DNA of 64,000 nt, taken from assembly GCF_001659605.2 (NCBI RefSeq), contig NC_035178.2, positions 724,159 through 788,158 on the forward strand, written 5' to 3'. Positions within the stretch are counted from its first letter, which is position 1; every line of letters begins with the position of its first letter. The DNA comes from Manihot esculenta (lineage: Eukaryota; Streptophyta; Magnoliopsida; Malpighiales; Euphorbiaceae). A program made the translations under genes and the position numbers. This document shows, one piece after another, positions 54,397-64,000 of the stretch. The notes beneath the pieces are model-generated. The model was not told the origin of the DNA and ran no database searches. It was given only the letters and a program-made list of their open reading frames with translations.

Positions 54397-56178
54397 TCAA
54401 CTTTGCCATGCCATTCTGTATGTTCCTCTACTTCCCATTTGCTTACCAAACCATCTCCTTGTCAGCATCTTCAGCCTATCATCTCTCACTTCACAGAACT
54501 TGTTTTCCCACCCTCGTGGCTCCACTGCTTCATACCCTAACCCTGGTGTTCTGTCCTTTGACAATGGGTTCAGTGAACTCATCCAATCCACCACGTACGC
54601 CGATACCCTTCTCCTAAACTTGGCCTTAAACTCCGCCCACGCTTGGTACTTGTAATGGTTCACCACAGCAACTTCCAAGCTCAACTGCTTCATTCTATAA
54701 CACTTGTTTAAACTAAAATGGTGTATCACGTTAAGTAATGAATCATCGATTGCTTCTAATAGGACTATAGACTTGTGCCGGTTCTCTAGCCGCCTTCTAC
54801 AAGTGTACCCTTGTATCACACCCTCCGCTGGGTGCGATCTTTGATTCGACGGACCAAATTCGTTGCACATTATCCAAACTTCTCCAATCATATGGCGACG
54901 GGAGGTTGAAGACGGTGGCAGTAAAGATTTTAGCATTTGATCAGACGGTTGGGATGAATTATCCCACGATGGGGCGAAGATAAATTCATCAATATCTATA
55001 TAAATCATCCATTTGCACGAGTCTTTAGCGTATAAAGCAGCGTGGGAAAATCCAGCTTCTTGAGTCTTAGGCCACAGCCATAATAGCGTCTCTACGTTAT
55101 AACCCTCTTCATTAAGATTCTTTACGATGCTAATCAAATCATCATCGCTGTCATTATCGTATAATATGAACTTCTCAACGCCAATCTTTGAATGGTACAT
55201 GATCCATTCTCTCAAGAACTTGCCCACGTTGTAGACCATGGTGGAAGCGCACAGTAGGGATTTTGGCTGTGATTTTGCTCTCTTGCGCCGAGGGGTGTAG
55301 TACGCCACGGAAGGAACTACCTTCTTCGCCCCCGTCGCGGTGGTTTCTTCCACTGAGAGTTTGAGTTTGATTGGGTTATGATCATGATCATGCTCATCGA
55401 TGGAACCAAACGCCGTTAAATCCGGATGACCACACCTGAAGACTTCTTGAATTGAGCTGGTAACGGTGGTTTTAACGGTGCCGCTGTCGTTATTGGCCTC
55501 TTCGACGAAGAACACGCACTTGAATTCGCGAGGAGATCTGTTGAGCCCTTGGCGGTTGTTCAGGCCTTTAACGAAGAGAACGACGTCGTCCTCCGTGGAG
55601 AACGACTCGTACACGAGGTATGTCCACCTGATCAACTCTTGCTGTGGTGGCGAATACAACCAAGGAACAGGCGATTCCTTATCCGATAATATCGGAGCCG
55701 CAAAGGGTAATCGACGCCTTGTGCTTCGGGGAAGAAGACACTTGAACGTGGTCTGGTTCGTGGAAGGCAAGATCCCAGAGAAAGTAGCAGGAGCAGTGGC
55801 GTTGTTTGGATAAACACATATGAAATTTCCACAGGAAAGAAGCTGCGAGTCCGTCTCCGGCGAGACAATGACAAGAACCTGCCAATCCGGCAACAAAACA
55901 GATTGAGTATGAATAAAAATGAAATCTTGAAAGGAAGAAGAAGCAAGGCGAGTGGGGTGGATAGGAGGAAGAGAAGAATAGTTGACAGAAAGGTGGTTTG
56001 CATAGATTGAGTTGTGGGAGGAAAATAGAGAGAAAGAAACGCAGAGGAAAAGGGAAAAGAAAGCAAAAAGAAGAATTCTACGAGGCGTGGTTTCGAAGAG
56101 AGTAAAAGAAAATTTGAAAGTGGGGAGTGTTCCTCTCCCTACACAAAGAAGATGAAGAGATGGAGATTTTCTCATCAT
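54397..56178 (-). CDS. Glycosyltransferase family 92 protein (DUF23), type II membrane protein
   Basis: GT92 enzymes are Golgi type II glycosyltransferases; plant members include galactan synthases, but this protein's donor and acceptor are not determined. A single uninterrupted frame encodes 593 residues from the ATG at 56178 (a second ATG is at 56175, so the N terminus may be one residue shorter). In-frame sequence continues upstream for 81 codons but lacks family character and is probably leader. A basic cytosolic end and one hydrophobic anchor (RILLFAFFSLFLCVSFSLF, about residues 33-52) precede a stem and lumenal domain. The GT92 core has LCASTMVYNVGKFLREWIMY, GVEKFILYDNDSDDD, LWLWPKTQEAGFSHAALYA and CKWMIYIDIDEFIF with a DxD-like DID triad, then VNHYKYQAWAEFKAKF near the end. 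It resembles the castor-bean GT92 group from memory. Absence of introns contrasts with every neighbour. Confidence 0.93.
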   Translation of the reverse strand: MMRKSPSLHLLCVGRGTLPTFKFSFTLFETTPRRILLFAFFSLFLCVSFSLFSSHNSIYANHLSVNYSSLPPIHPTRLASSSFQDFIFIHTQSVLLPDWQVLVIVSPETDSQLLSCGNFICVYPNNATAPATFSGILPSTNQTTFKCLLPRSTRRRLPFAAPILSDKESPVPWLYSPPQQELIRWTYLVYESFSTEDDVVLFVKGLNNRQGLNRSPREFKCVFFVEEANNDSGTVKTTVTSSIQEVFRCGHPDLTAFGSIDEHDHDHNPIKLKLSVEETTATGAKKVVPSVAYYTPRRKRAKSQPKSLLCASTMVYNVGKFLREWIMYHSKIGVEKFILYDNDSDDDLISIVKNLNEEGYNVETLLWLWPKTQEAGFSHAALYAKDSCKWMIYIDIDEFIFAPSWDNSSQPSDQMLKSLLPPSSTSRRHMIGEVWIMCNEFGPSNQRSHPAEGVIQGYTCRRRLENRHKSIVLLEAIDDSLLNVIHHFSLNKCYRMKQLSLEVAVVNHYKYQAWAEFKAKFRRRVSAYVVDWMSSLNPLSKDRTPGLGYEAVEPRGWENKFCEVRDDRLKMLTRRWFGKQMGSRGTYRMAWQS

Positions 56179-56420
56179 AAGAAGTTTGAAGAAGAAACTA
56201 GCAGTTTGGAACTTAGAAATCAGCAGTCGGAATAGGGTTGCAGTCCAGTACCAGGGAAAGAGGAACGACTGTTTGAGGGTTTCACGTTTCTGCACAACGG
56301 ACAATTCAAGAATTTCGATTTTTTGTTTTTGTGGGGTGGGGTGGGGGGGAGAGCAGATTATGATTGTTAGGATGATACGGAAGGTTGCTTCTATATATAT
56401 AATGGAAATATTTAATTTCA
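56179..56420 (-). promoter_or_regulatory. GT92 leader and TATA box
   Basis: On the minus strand CATTATATATATAG (about 56391-56404) is a candidate TATA box. A start of transcription about 30 bases downstream would give a leader near 190 bases. A G-rich run on the plus strand (GGGGTGGGGTGGGGGGG near 56333-56349) becomes C-rich in the leader. Inferred from sequence only. Confidence 0.4.
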
Positions 56421-59301
56421 AAATATTAGATTTCCAGTTTATAATATTGGCATTCTTAATTAATTACAATTATCGGTTATAAGGACTTTTATTCTTCGGT
56501 AAATTATAATTAAGCATCTAAATATTTTAAAAAATTTATTAATTTATTTTTATATTTTATACAATCCTTCTTAAATTAAAAAATATTATTAATATGTTTT
56601 ATCAAAATTACAATTAATTAATGACTTTAAAAAAAAAAAGATCCGATTTTATAAAATAAATGAAATAACTTTGAAAAAAAAATAAAGTGGTGGATTTCCT
56701 AAAAATTTCAGAATCTAATAATAATTCTCCATTTATTCGTAATCGGCATTGATCGTATTCCGTTCTTCACCCGTTATGTTAATTATTATCCATTTCTCTA
56801 ATTAATTAAAACGTTATGAAACAAATTGTTTCTTCTTACTTTTGTGTATTGTCTTCTTAATTAAGATATCTCAAGCATATGTTCATTTCCCTAAATTTAA
56901 ATAAAAAAAAATGTCAAAAAGAAACAAATTATTAAAAAAAACAAATCTCATTTTAAATAGATTTAGCATGTTTTTAACACAGACAGCTTTAAAGAAAAAG
57001 AATGAAAATTTTTCTAAGAAATAATAATAATAATAAAAAAGGAGTAACTAATTATTATCGCATTTAACAGAAAATAATTTGCATGTTTAAAATATTTTGA
57101 AAAACCTTTATTCTATTTAGTTAAAAGATATTTGAAAAATATAGTTTCTCCATCTTCAGGTTTGGGAATTAGGGCTTCCATTGGTTCATGGCAATGGCCC
57201 AACCAGTTTGGTGTGTTCCATTGTTGATAGCGTATTGTTGGTGTGGCTATAAAATTTATGATGTTGCAGTTCATAGCTGAAATATAGAGTAGAGGCCCAA
57301 ACTTGGGCTTAGGAAGTCTCTCTCTCTCTGCCTTTTTATTAGAGGTGGTAAATGGATTGGGTCCGGTGGTTTTAAAATTATTTTGATTAAAAATGAAATA
57401 TGAATTATGTTAAACTGAGTGTAATTTAAGAATAGAAGCCCATAAATTTATTACAAGTATGGAATCAGGCCTTGAGCACATAGGATAGGATAGGACTCCT
57501 TTTCTTTAGTTTTGGCTCTTCAATCCTTGTCTTTCATCTTATTTTTATGATGGAGAATAAAGAAAAAGAAAACAATGAGTCTGAAATAGTGATGATAGAA
57601 TGCAGAATTGAAAGTACAAAAATCTGAATGGGAGAGTCAAACTTATGATTGTGGATAATAACCCCATACCCATATGCCATGATTACAGGCTTCTTTATTT
57701 TTCCCTCAACACTTTGGAGTTTTTCTACTATGGCATGCCTACAGCTGAGGTCACTGCCTGCTTAAGCAGCAATAAGTCTTGTGAACTAGATTTGGTCCGA
57801 TGGTATTTGATTATGCTTACATGAGTTTAAAGTAGTTAAACTATTTATTGAAAAATATATTAATTATTAATTATACTCTTAAGAATAATACGTATCATCA
57901 TTTCTCTTAAATTTAAACCTTTAAATTAATTAAACGGCTCAAATTGAGGGGTCATGAGCATCAGAAATGTAATCCAATTAAAAATAACAACAATAGTAAT
58001 CACCATTGCTGATCAACCCTCGCCCTTTGTCTGCTTAAAAAGGTTTAATTGAACCACAATATTCTCATTTTATTTACTTTCTTTAAATTTTTATCTCTAA
58101 TGGTAATTAGGTATGGACCTTCTCCTTCATTTTCGGATAAAAACTAATTTATTTTATTTTTTATTACATTTTATATTGATTATTATATAATAAAATTAAA
58201 AAAGAGTGATAGCTATTGACTACGGTGATGATGGATCTGTGGTTTAGCGGTGGTGGTGGTGCCTCATGTGATGTGGACCCTCTAACATGGTCAACCACCT
58301 GTCCCCTCCGCGCATTCCATTCTAATTATCACAATATGATCAACAATCCCGACCTTTATTATTATTTTATTATGGGATATTTTTTTCTTTTTCCTTTTTG
58401 CTTTTTAAGGTTTTTTATATATATTATTTTATTTAAATTTTTTTATCAATAAAATATAAATAAATATTTATTTTAAAAATTTATTCAAAAACAAAAACAT
58501 CAAAAAAAGAAGTCCTTAGAACTGATTTTTACTAAATGTATATTTTTATATCTGTATTTTAAAATTTATATTTAACAGACATTTTAACTTTATTATTTAA
58601 ATGTAAAAATGTAATTTAAGTTGATTCTATATTATTCAGGAAGAAATAATGGGTATTCGAGATGAGTATTTAATAACAGATTTATGTCCAGTCTGGCTCC
58701 GATCTCATACAAATCTTAGAGCTGCACACTGGATTTTTTTGAAATTTAAACTCTATTTTTTTAGTTTGAATTTCACCTAAATTCAATTAATATTAAAATT
58801 CAGCCGTAATTAGACATATTCTCACAAAATTGATTTTAATTTTATTCATACATTTAAGTAAATCTCATTTCCGACTCAAATCTGAATATGTTCATTTTCA
58901 AATGAGACTCTGACGTTTGCTGCATTAATTTAGAAATAAAAAGTAATTTTATGAAATAATCTAAAAATAGGAGGAAATTGCAACTTCATCAAATCAAAAC
59001 AGAAGACTTAAGGGAGAGAACGAGAAATCAAGGGCAATAATGAAATGGAGTGAACGCGTGGTAGCATGCAATCTTCTTTGTTTGTTTTTACATTTTTTTG
59101 ATACTTTTATAAGCATTTTGGGAGTTTTTTTTTTTTAAATTTTTTTCCTAGTAAGAAAAGTTGTTTTATCTCGTTTGATCTTTCTCCATTCAGTGGTTTC
59201 TCTCTGCTCTGTTGGCGTGGTTTTAGTTTTGGTGTGATTCTCGCGGCCCTCATGCTTTATTCGTTAAGGAAATTTTGTTGCCATTTATATATTTTTTTAT
59301 T
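56421..59301. other. AT-rich intergenic DNA, no gene seen
   Basis: About 2.9 kb of AT-rich sequence. Short frames such as one at 58216-58452 contain a low-complexity GGT run and no recognisable domain. I see no RNA gene, and no clear terminal repeats. Confidence 0.55.
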
Positions 59302-59464
59302 GAGAGATTTAATTTTTGAGTATTACCATTATTAATAAATCAATCCCTATATTTTTTAAAATTTATTAAAACGTACTTATCTTTTATTTTCGTTAACAAA
59401 ATAATTATTCTATCTATTTTTACCGTTAAAAATATAGTAAAAAACTAAATTACTCCCATTATTT

Positions 59465-59911
59465 TCCTCATCCTCCTTCTCCTCTTTCCTTTTTTTCTTC
59501 ATCAATTCTTCCTCATTCTTTGCTTCTTCTGCTTCTACTTCTCCTCCTTCTTCTTCTTCTTCTTCTTTTGCTTTTTTTTTTTTCTTATTTCTCTTCTTCT
59601 TCTTCTTTTTCTTCTTTTTCTTCTTTTTCTTCCTTTTTTTTTTCTTCTTTTTCTTCTTTTTTTTTTCTTCTTTTTTTTCTTCTTCTCTTTCTTCTCCTTC
59701 TTCTCCTTCTTCTTCTTCTTCTTCTTCTTCTTCTTTGTCTTCTTTTTCTTCTTTCTCTTCTTCTTCTCCTTCTTCTTCTTCTTCTCCTTCTTCTCCTTCT
59801 TCTCTTTCTTCTCCTTCTTCTTCTTCTCCTTCTTCTTCTTCTTCTCCTTCTTCTCTTTCTTCTCCTTCTTCTTCTTCTTCTTCTTCTTCTTCTTCTTCTT
59901 TTTCTTCTTTT
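59465..59911. repeat. Long interrupted (CTT)n polypyrimidine microsatellite
   Basis: About 450 bases consisting almost wholly of CTT, TCC and T runs on the plus strand, with an abrupt change to purines at GGAGGAGGAGG (about 59914). Such asymmetric purine/pyrimidine tracts can form triplex structures and vary in length. The apparent Leu-rich and Ser-rich frames across it are artefacts. Confidence 0.95.
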
Positions 59912-59924
59912 TCGGAGGAGGAGG

Positions 59925-60310
59925 AGAAAAGAAAAGATAAGGACTATTTCATTAACAAAAAGAAACGATAAGGACTATTTCGTTGACAAAAATAAACGAT
60001 AAGGACATTTTAATAGATGTGAGAAAAGATAGGGGCTATTTTATTGATAAACAGAAACGATAATGACGTTTTAATATATTTCTAAAAATAAAGGGAATGA
60101 CGATTTCGTTGACGGAAAGAAACGATGAGAAATTTATTTCGTTAAAGGAAAGAAACGATAAGAAAGGACTATTTCGTTGACGGAAAGAAACGATAACGAC
60201 GTTTTAATAGATATGAGAAAAGATATAGACTATTTTATTGACGAAAAGAAATGATAAGAACGTTTTAATAGATATGAAAAAATATAAAAATATTTTAATA
60301 GATTTTTGAA
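59925..60310. repeat. Degenerate tandem repeat derived from TIR sequence
   Basis: The core ATTTCGTTGACGGAAAGAAA, often followed by CGATAAGGAC and GTTTTAATAGAT, recurs about eight times in one orientation with variants (ATTTCATTAACAAAAAGAAA, ATTTTATTGACGAAAAGAAA). Unit length varies (about 30 to 70 bases). The same words in inverted form occur in the left arm of the surrounding element, suggesting that the array arose by expansion of the inner arm. Confidence 0.75.
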
Positions 60311-60563
60311 AATGTAAGGACTAATTTGTTAATAATAACAATATCCAATAACTAAATAAAGGATTTTATTTGAGGGTAAAATTGAATTTTAAAAATTTTA
60401 TCTCTTCTCATTTATCTAATTTTAACGGAAAAAATGACAGAATAACTATTTCGTTGGCGAAAGAAAATATAAGGATGTTTTAATATGTTTTTAAAAATAT
60501 AGGGACTGACTTGTTAATAATGATAATACTCATAAACTAAATTGTAAATCTCTCTTTTTTATT

Positions 60564-63500
60564 TGAAGATATATTTATTGTTATTTGAGAAGTCTTGCAT
60601 GTGCTACCACTATATCCACTAATACATGCATTCATAGGTAAAAATCGTTGTGAGCTCTGTTATCTCTCTCATGGTGGTCTATTTTTATTGTTGTTGGCTT
60701 AAATTTGTGCTGCTTAGCCTTTTTGAATTCTAAGAGCTAGTCGCCAATGGCTGTTTTTCACTAATTTGGATTTTATTCTCTAGCAATGGTTTCTAGTGGT
60801 GCTAATTCGGCTTGTGACTTAGAATTGGTTTGAGTTGAATTTTTTGATTTGTGGATTTTGATTGTGTGGACTCATATTTTTTTCATACCATTTATCTCTA
60901 TAAATGTACTTGCATGTGGACATTGTTAAACGTAACCTTTGCATTGGTTAAAAAAAGAATTGGTGCAATTTTACAATGTTGGAGAAGATGAACATGTAAT
61001 TTTCATCCCAAAGTTGGAAAAGTTATTAATTTTCCGAGAGCACAAGGTCCCACTTCCTCTCTACAATCCACGGACCACACAGTTCCCTGGCCAATAAATA
61101 AACATTTATTTACTGAAGGTTTGAAATTATGCTTTTTGGTATGTTTGGTTGGAGTAATTTAGCAGGAGAATTTCAAACTTTTTGATAGATGAAATCTTGA
61201 CATATTAAATTATATTTTTTCTTAAAAAATTAAATTCTCCAAAAATAGATATTTTAAATTAAACTAAGCCTTGATCTTGTGAATGTGTAATTAATGTTAA
61301 TTAAAGCTACATAGGTTGTCCTTTTTTAGTTAATTACTTTTTTTGGAGTATGTGGCGAGCAATAAAAACCGGGAAAATGGGAAATGATAAATGTAGACAG
61401 TGAAGCTAGTCCAATCTTGGTTAGAAAAAATTTTATAACATAATGCTGATTTCATGTATATTACTTTTTTTCATTTCATAATTTTTTATTAATTTTTAAT
61501 TTTATTTATTTTAAATATAATAAATTTTATAAAAAATATTTTTTATAAAAATTAATAAAATAATATAGTTAAATTATAATGATTTTTATTTATTATTTAT
61601 TGTTTAAAATTTAAATTATCTAATCTATTATCTATTAAATTTATAATTTTTAGTTTTAAATATTATTTTTTTTAATTTAAATAGTCTATAAATTTTATTT
61701 TTTAAAAATTAAATAATTTAATATATAATTCATTTGAATCGCATAAATAAATTTACAATTAAATGATTTAAAATTTTTTTACCATTCTTAGAATATGTTT
61801 AATGTTGGGTTAACAAAATAAAATTAATGATAAACTTTTTCATGGAATAACAAAATAAAAAATTCTTTCATAACGTTTGATTCAACATTGAGAATGATGT
61901 TTTTTTTTTAAATGGATTGAGAATGATGTTATATTATTAATTTATCAATTTTTTCATATTTAATATAATAGAATGATAAATAAAATAAATAAGAGGGATT
62001 AAAATTCAACTCATTTAATTTAATATAAATGAGATATACACTTATTAGCGGTGATCTAATGTAAATTTTAAATACAAAATTAAAAATTATTCTCGTAATA
62101 TATAATTCTATTTAATCTATATTAAATGTGATCTTTAATATTAAAAATAGTGTACAAAATTAATTTAGACAATGAGTGAATAATTTAAAAATAATTTTAC
62201 TATTTAGAATATTAAATGTCAAAAAACATGAGAAATAAATTTTTTGAATTGAAAAATGATAAAAATTATAAGAAATGAATATATATATAGTTAAAAATAC
62301 ATAAATTAAATAGTAAAATTCATTTGATAATAAAATTATAAAATATTTTAATTAAATAATTTTAAAATAAAGACATTTTTTAATTTAATTATAATTTTTT
62401 TATTTATAGTAAAACTATTTAAATACTTTAAAAAGTTAAAAAAAAATTTAGAAGAATATGTGGGCGTTACTTGGTGGATAGAAGGGAAATTTTATATAAC
62501 TTTTGGTATTGGAGAGAGATATATATATGTGCTACTCAATCAAGTATTTTCTCTACATATAACAATTAATCTTATTTAAATTACTTAATTATGACGACAG
62601 CAAACTAAATATATATATATACTTTATATTGCCACTCAAAAGAAAAATAAATCACGTGAGTTTAATTTATTTATGGCAATTATTGGACGAGCTTGTCACG
62701 TGCAGAGGCTCCTTTACACATACGGCATTGCATCGGTTGTAAAAATGTAAATTAAAACAAAATGGATTTCAAAAACAGATGAAAAGAAAAAAAAAAAAAA
62801 AAAAAAAAAAAGGGAAAATAAAGTTTGAGCACTCAACAATGGGTAAATGCACATAACACTGCTGCAATTACTATTTCATTGCTGATCGTTATTTCTTATA
62901 TAATATTATTACTATTAAATTACTGATTTTTTTTTACAAGTTAATCATATTTAATTAAACAAATGAATTTTATAAAATATAATAACATTTTAATTAAATA
63001 AATTTAAATTTAATAAATTATTGAATCTATAAAAAAAAAAAAAAAAAAAAGCAGAGGAGAGAGAATGAGTCAATAAACCAAGAGGGATGAGGAAGAAGTA
63101 GCGCGTGGGCGTTTTGCATGATCGAGGCGTGGCGCCGATGGCTATAATAACGTCAGACCCGTAGCTATCATTACTATGAATGCCATTTCATTTCTTTCTA
63201 TTTTATAACCAACCAAAAGAGATAAAGGGATCCACAAAAGCCCAAAAGCAATAAATTCATTTTTAATTTGAATATATTCATACAAAATCCACACTAAATC
63301 AAAATTATTCTAAATCATATTATACCATTTTTAATTCTGATTTGAAGCCAACTTAAAAATAGAAATGAATTACATGGAGTTTTTATAGTATATAATTGAA
63401 TTTTGGAGATTATAAATTAATATCCATAACCAATTCAAATTTATTTATATACATAAATTTATGTTTATAACTAGTTGAAATAAAAAAATAAAAATGAAAT

Positions 63501-64000
63501 AAGTCAGGCTGGATGGAATTGAAACCTCCGGTCACTCCAGCTACTTTCTTGTTATCGGGGCCCAGCATCTAGAACTAGAATCTGTCATCATTAATCCCAC
63601 TAACTCAGAAATCAACAATTCTAATTTGTAAAGCCACCCTCCTTTGCAATTTATTGTAAATACGCTAATCTGTCTCCCTATCTCATTGTCTTTTTGGTCT
63701 TCAAATCTGCATCCCCAACATCTAACCGTACTCATTTAATAAGCCACCCACCTCCTTTTTGACCATTCTCTCCCCCCTCTAAATTATGACGTCATTCAAC
63801 TCACCACAAAAAAAATAAAAAATAAAAAACAAGCAAAACAAGTCAAGACGAGTGACTACACGAAATCAAGTGAATGGATATGTGTCAATACACTCTTTAC
63901 CCCCCAAATTGTAAATGTGGACTTTGTGCTCGCACGCCAATTGTGGGGATGTCTACCCCCAATTTGAGTTTATTATTATTTCTTCTCATACATAAATATA
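60564..64000. other. AT-rich intergenic DNA, no gene seen
   Basis: About 3.4 kb with no supportable coding region. Most of 61440-62460 is extremely AT-rich. Long A runs occur at about 62787-62812 and 63031-63050. Two CACGTG G-boxes lie at 62653-62658 and 62697-62702. A less AT-rich stretch near 63090-63160 contains GCGTGGGCG and GGCGTGGCGCC followed by a CTATAATAACG box and could be part of a promoter for a gene beyond the window. Confidence 0.5.

Larger units (their letters stand above)
59302..60554. mobile_element. Mutator-like non-autonomous TIR element with 9-bp target duplication
   Basis: The left end (59302-59431) starts GAGAGATTTA and the right end (60420-60554) ends in TAAATCTCTC. 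Read in reverse complement the right arm gives GAGTATTATCATTATTAA, CAGTCCCTATATTTTT, TATTAAAAC and TCGCCAACGAAATAGTTATTCTGTC, matched in order by the left arm over about 130 bases with scattered differences. TTTTTTATT flanks the element directly on both sides (59293-59301 and 60555-60563), a 9-bp direct repeat as expected for Mutator-like insertion. The interior has no transposase: it is filled by a CTT microsatellite (59465-59911) and a degenerate tandem repeat (about 59925-60310). Confidence 0.65.

Noticed and set aside
58216..58452. Small frame with GGGG run
   Set aside because: It is a GGT simple repeat followed by AT-rich sequence translating to Phe/Tyr/Ile; no evidence of a gene.
59520..60002. 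Long Leu-rich and Ser-rich open frames
   Set aside because: They are translations of the CTT microsatellite and continue into the minisatellite; no domain or codon signal.

Overview
The window is nuclear DNA of a flowering plant, most likely a core eudicot. Genes are split by many short AT-rich introns with GT-AG borders, intergenic DNA is very AT-rich, and the protein set is plant-specific: MLO, plastid GAPB with its C-terminal extension, a GLR3 receptor, and a TPLATE-complex EH/Pan1 protein. I cannot name the species from sequence alone.

Eleven protein-coding genes can be supported. Ten can be assembled from start to stop by joining exons in frame; the MLO gene runs off the left edge. In order: MLO (1-1551, minus, 3' truncated); a small plastid membrane protein of the At1g42960 type (2297-4609, plus); GAPB (5571-8000, plus); GLR3.3-like receptor (8471-12049, minus); a PP2C phosphatase (15212-19346, plus); a Canopy/saposin-like ER protein (20822-23485, minus); EH1/Pan1 (24824-32812, minus); a FANCJ-type helicase (33963-43342, plus, 28 exons); HMGB (47317-48610, minus); TANGO2-like NRDE protein (51038-52129, minus); and a GT92 glycosyltransferase with an uninterrupted reading frame (54397-56178, minus). 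The right-hand 7.8 kb (56179-64000) has no supportable gene.

The genes are independent housekeeping, photosynthetic, defence, signalling and DNA-repair loci rather than a pathway cluster. From memory of Arabidopsis locus numbers, the left part matches genes around At1g42480-At1g42970 and the right part matches At1g20680-At1g20760, so the segment looks like an ancestral arrangement that was split in Arabidopsis.

Non-coding DNA carries several degraded mobile elements: a probable solo LTR inside PP2C intron 3, terminal-inverted-repeat (TIR) elements in the Canopy-EH1 spacer, in EH1 intron 4 and downstream of TANGO2, and a Mutator-like element (59302-60554) flanked by 9-bp direct repeats. That last element holds a roughly 450-bp CTT microsatellite and a minisatellite that resembles its own inverted repeats. 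Other notable points are two GC-AG introns, a 32-nt microexon encoding the GLR pore loop, and a cysteine-rich C-terminal domain on FANCJ that resembles the Mis18/Yippee fold. I found no clearly new biological system; these are the best leads.
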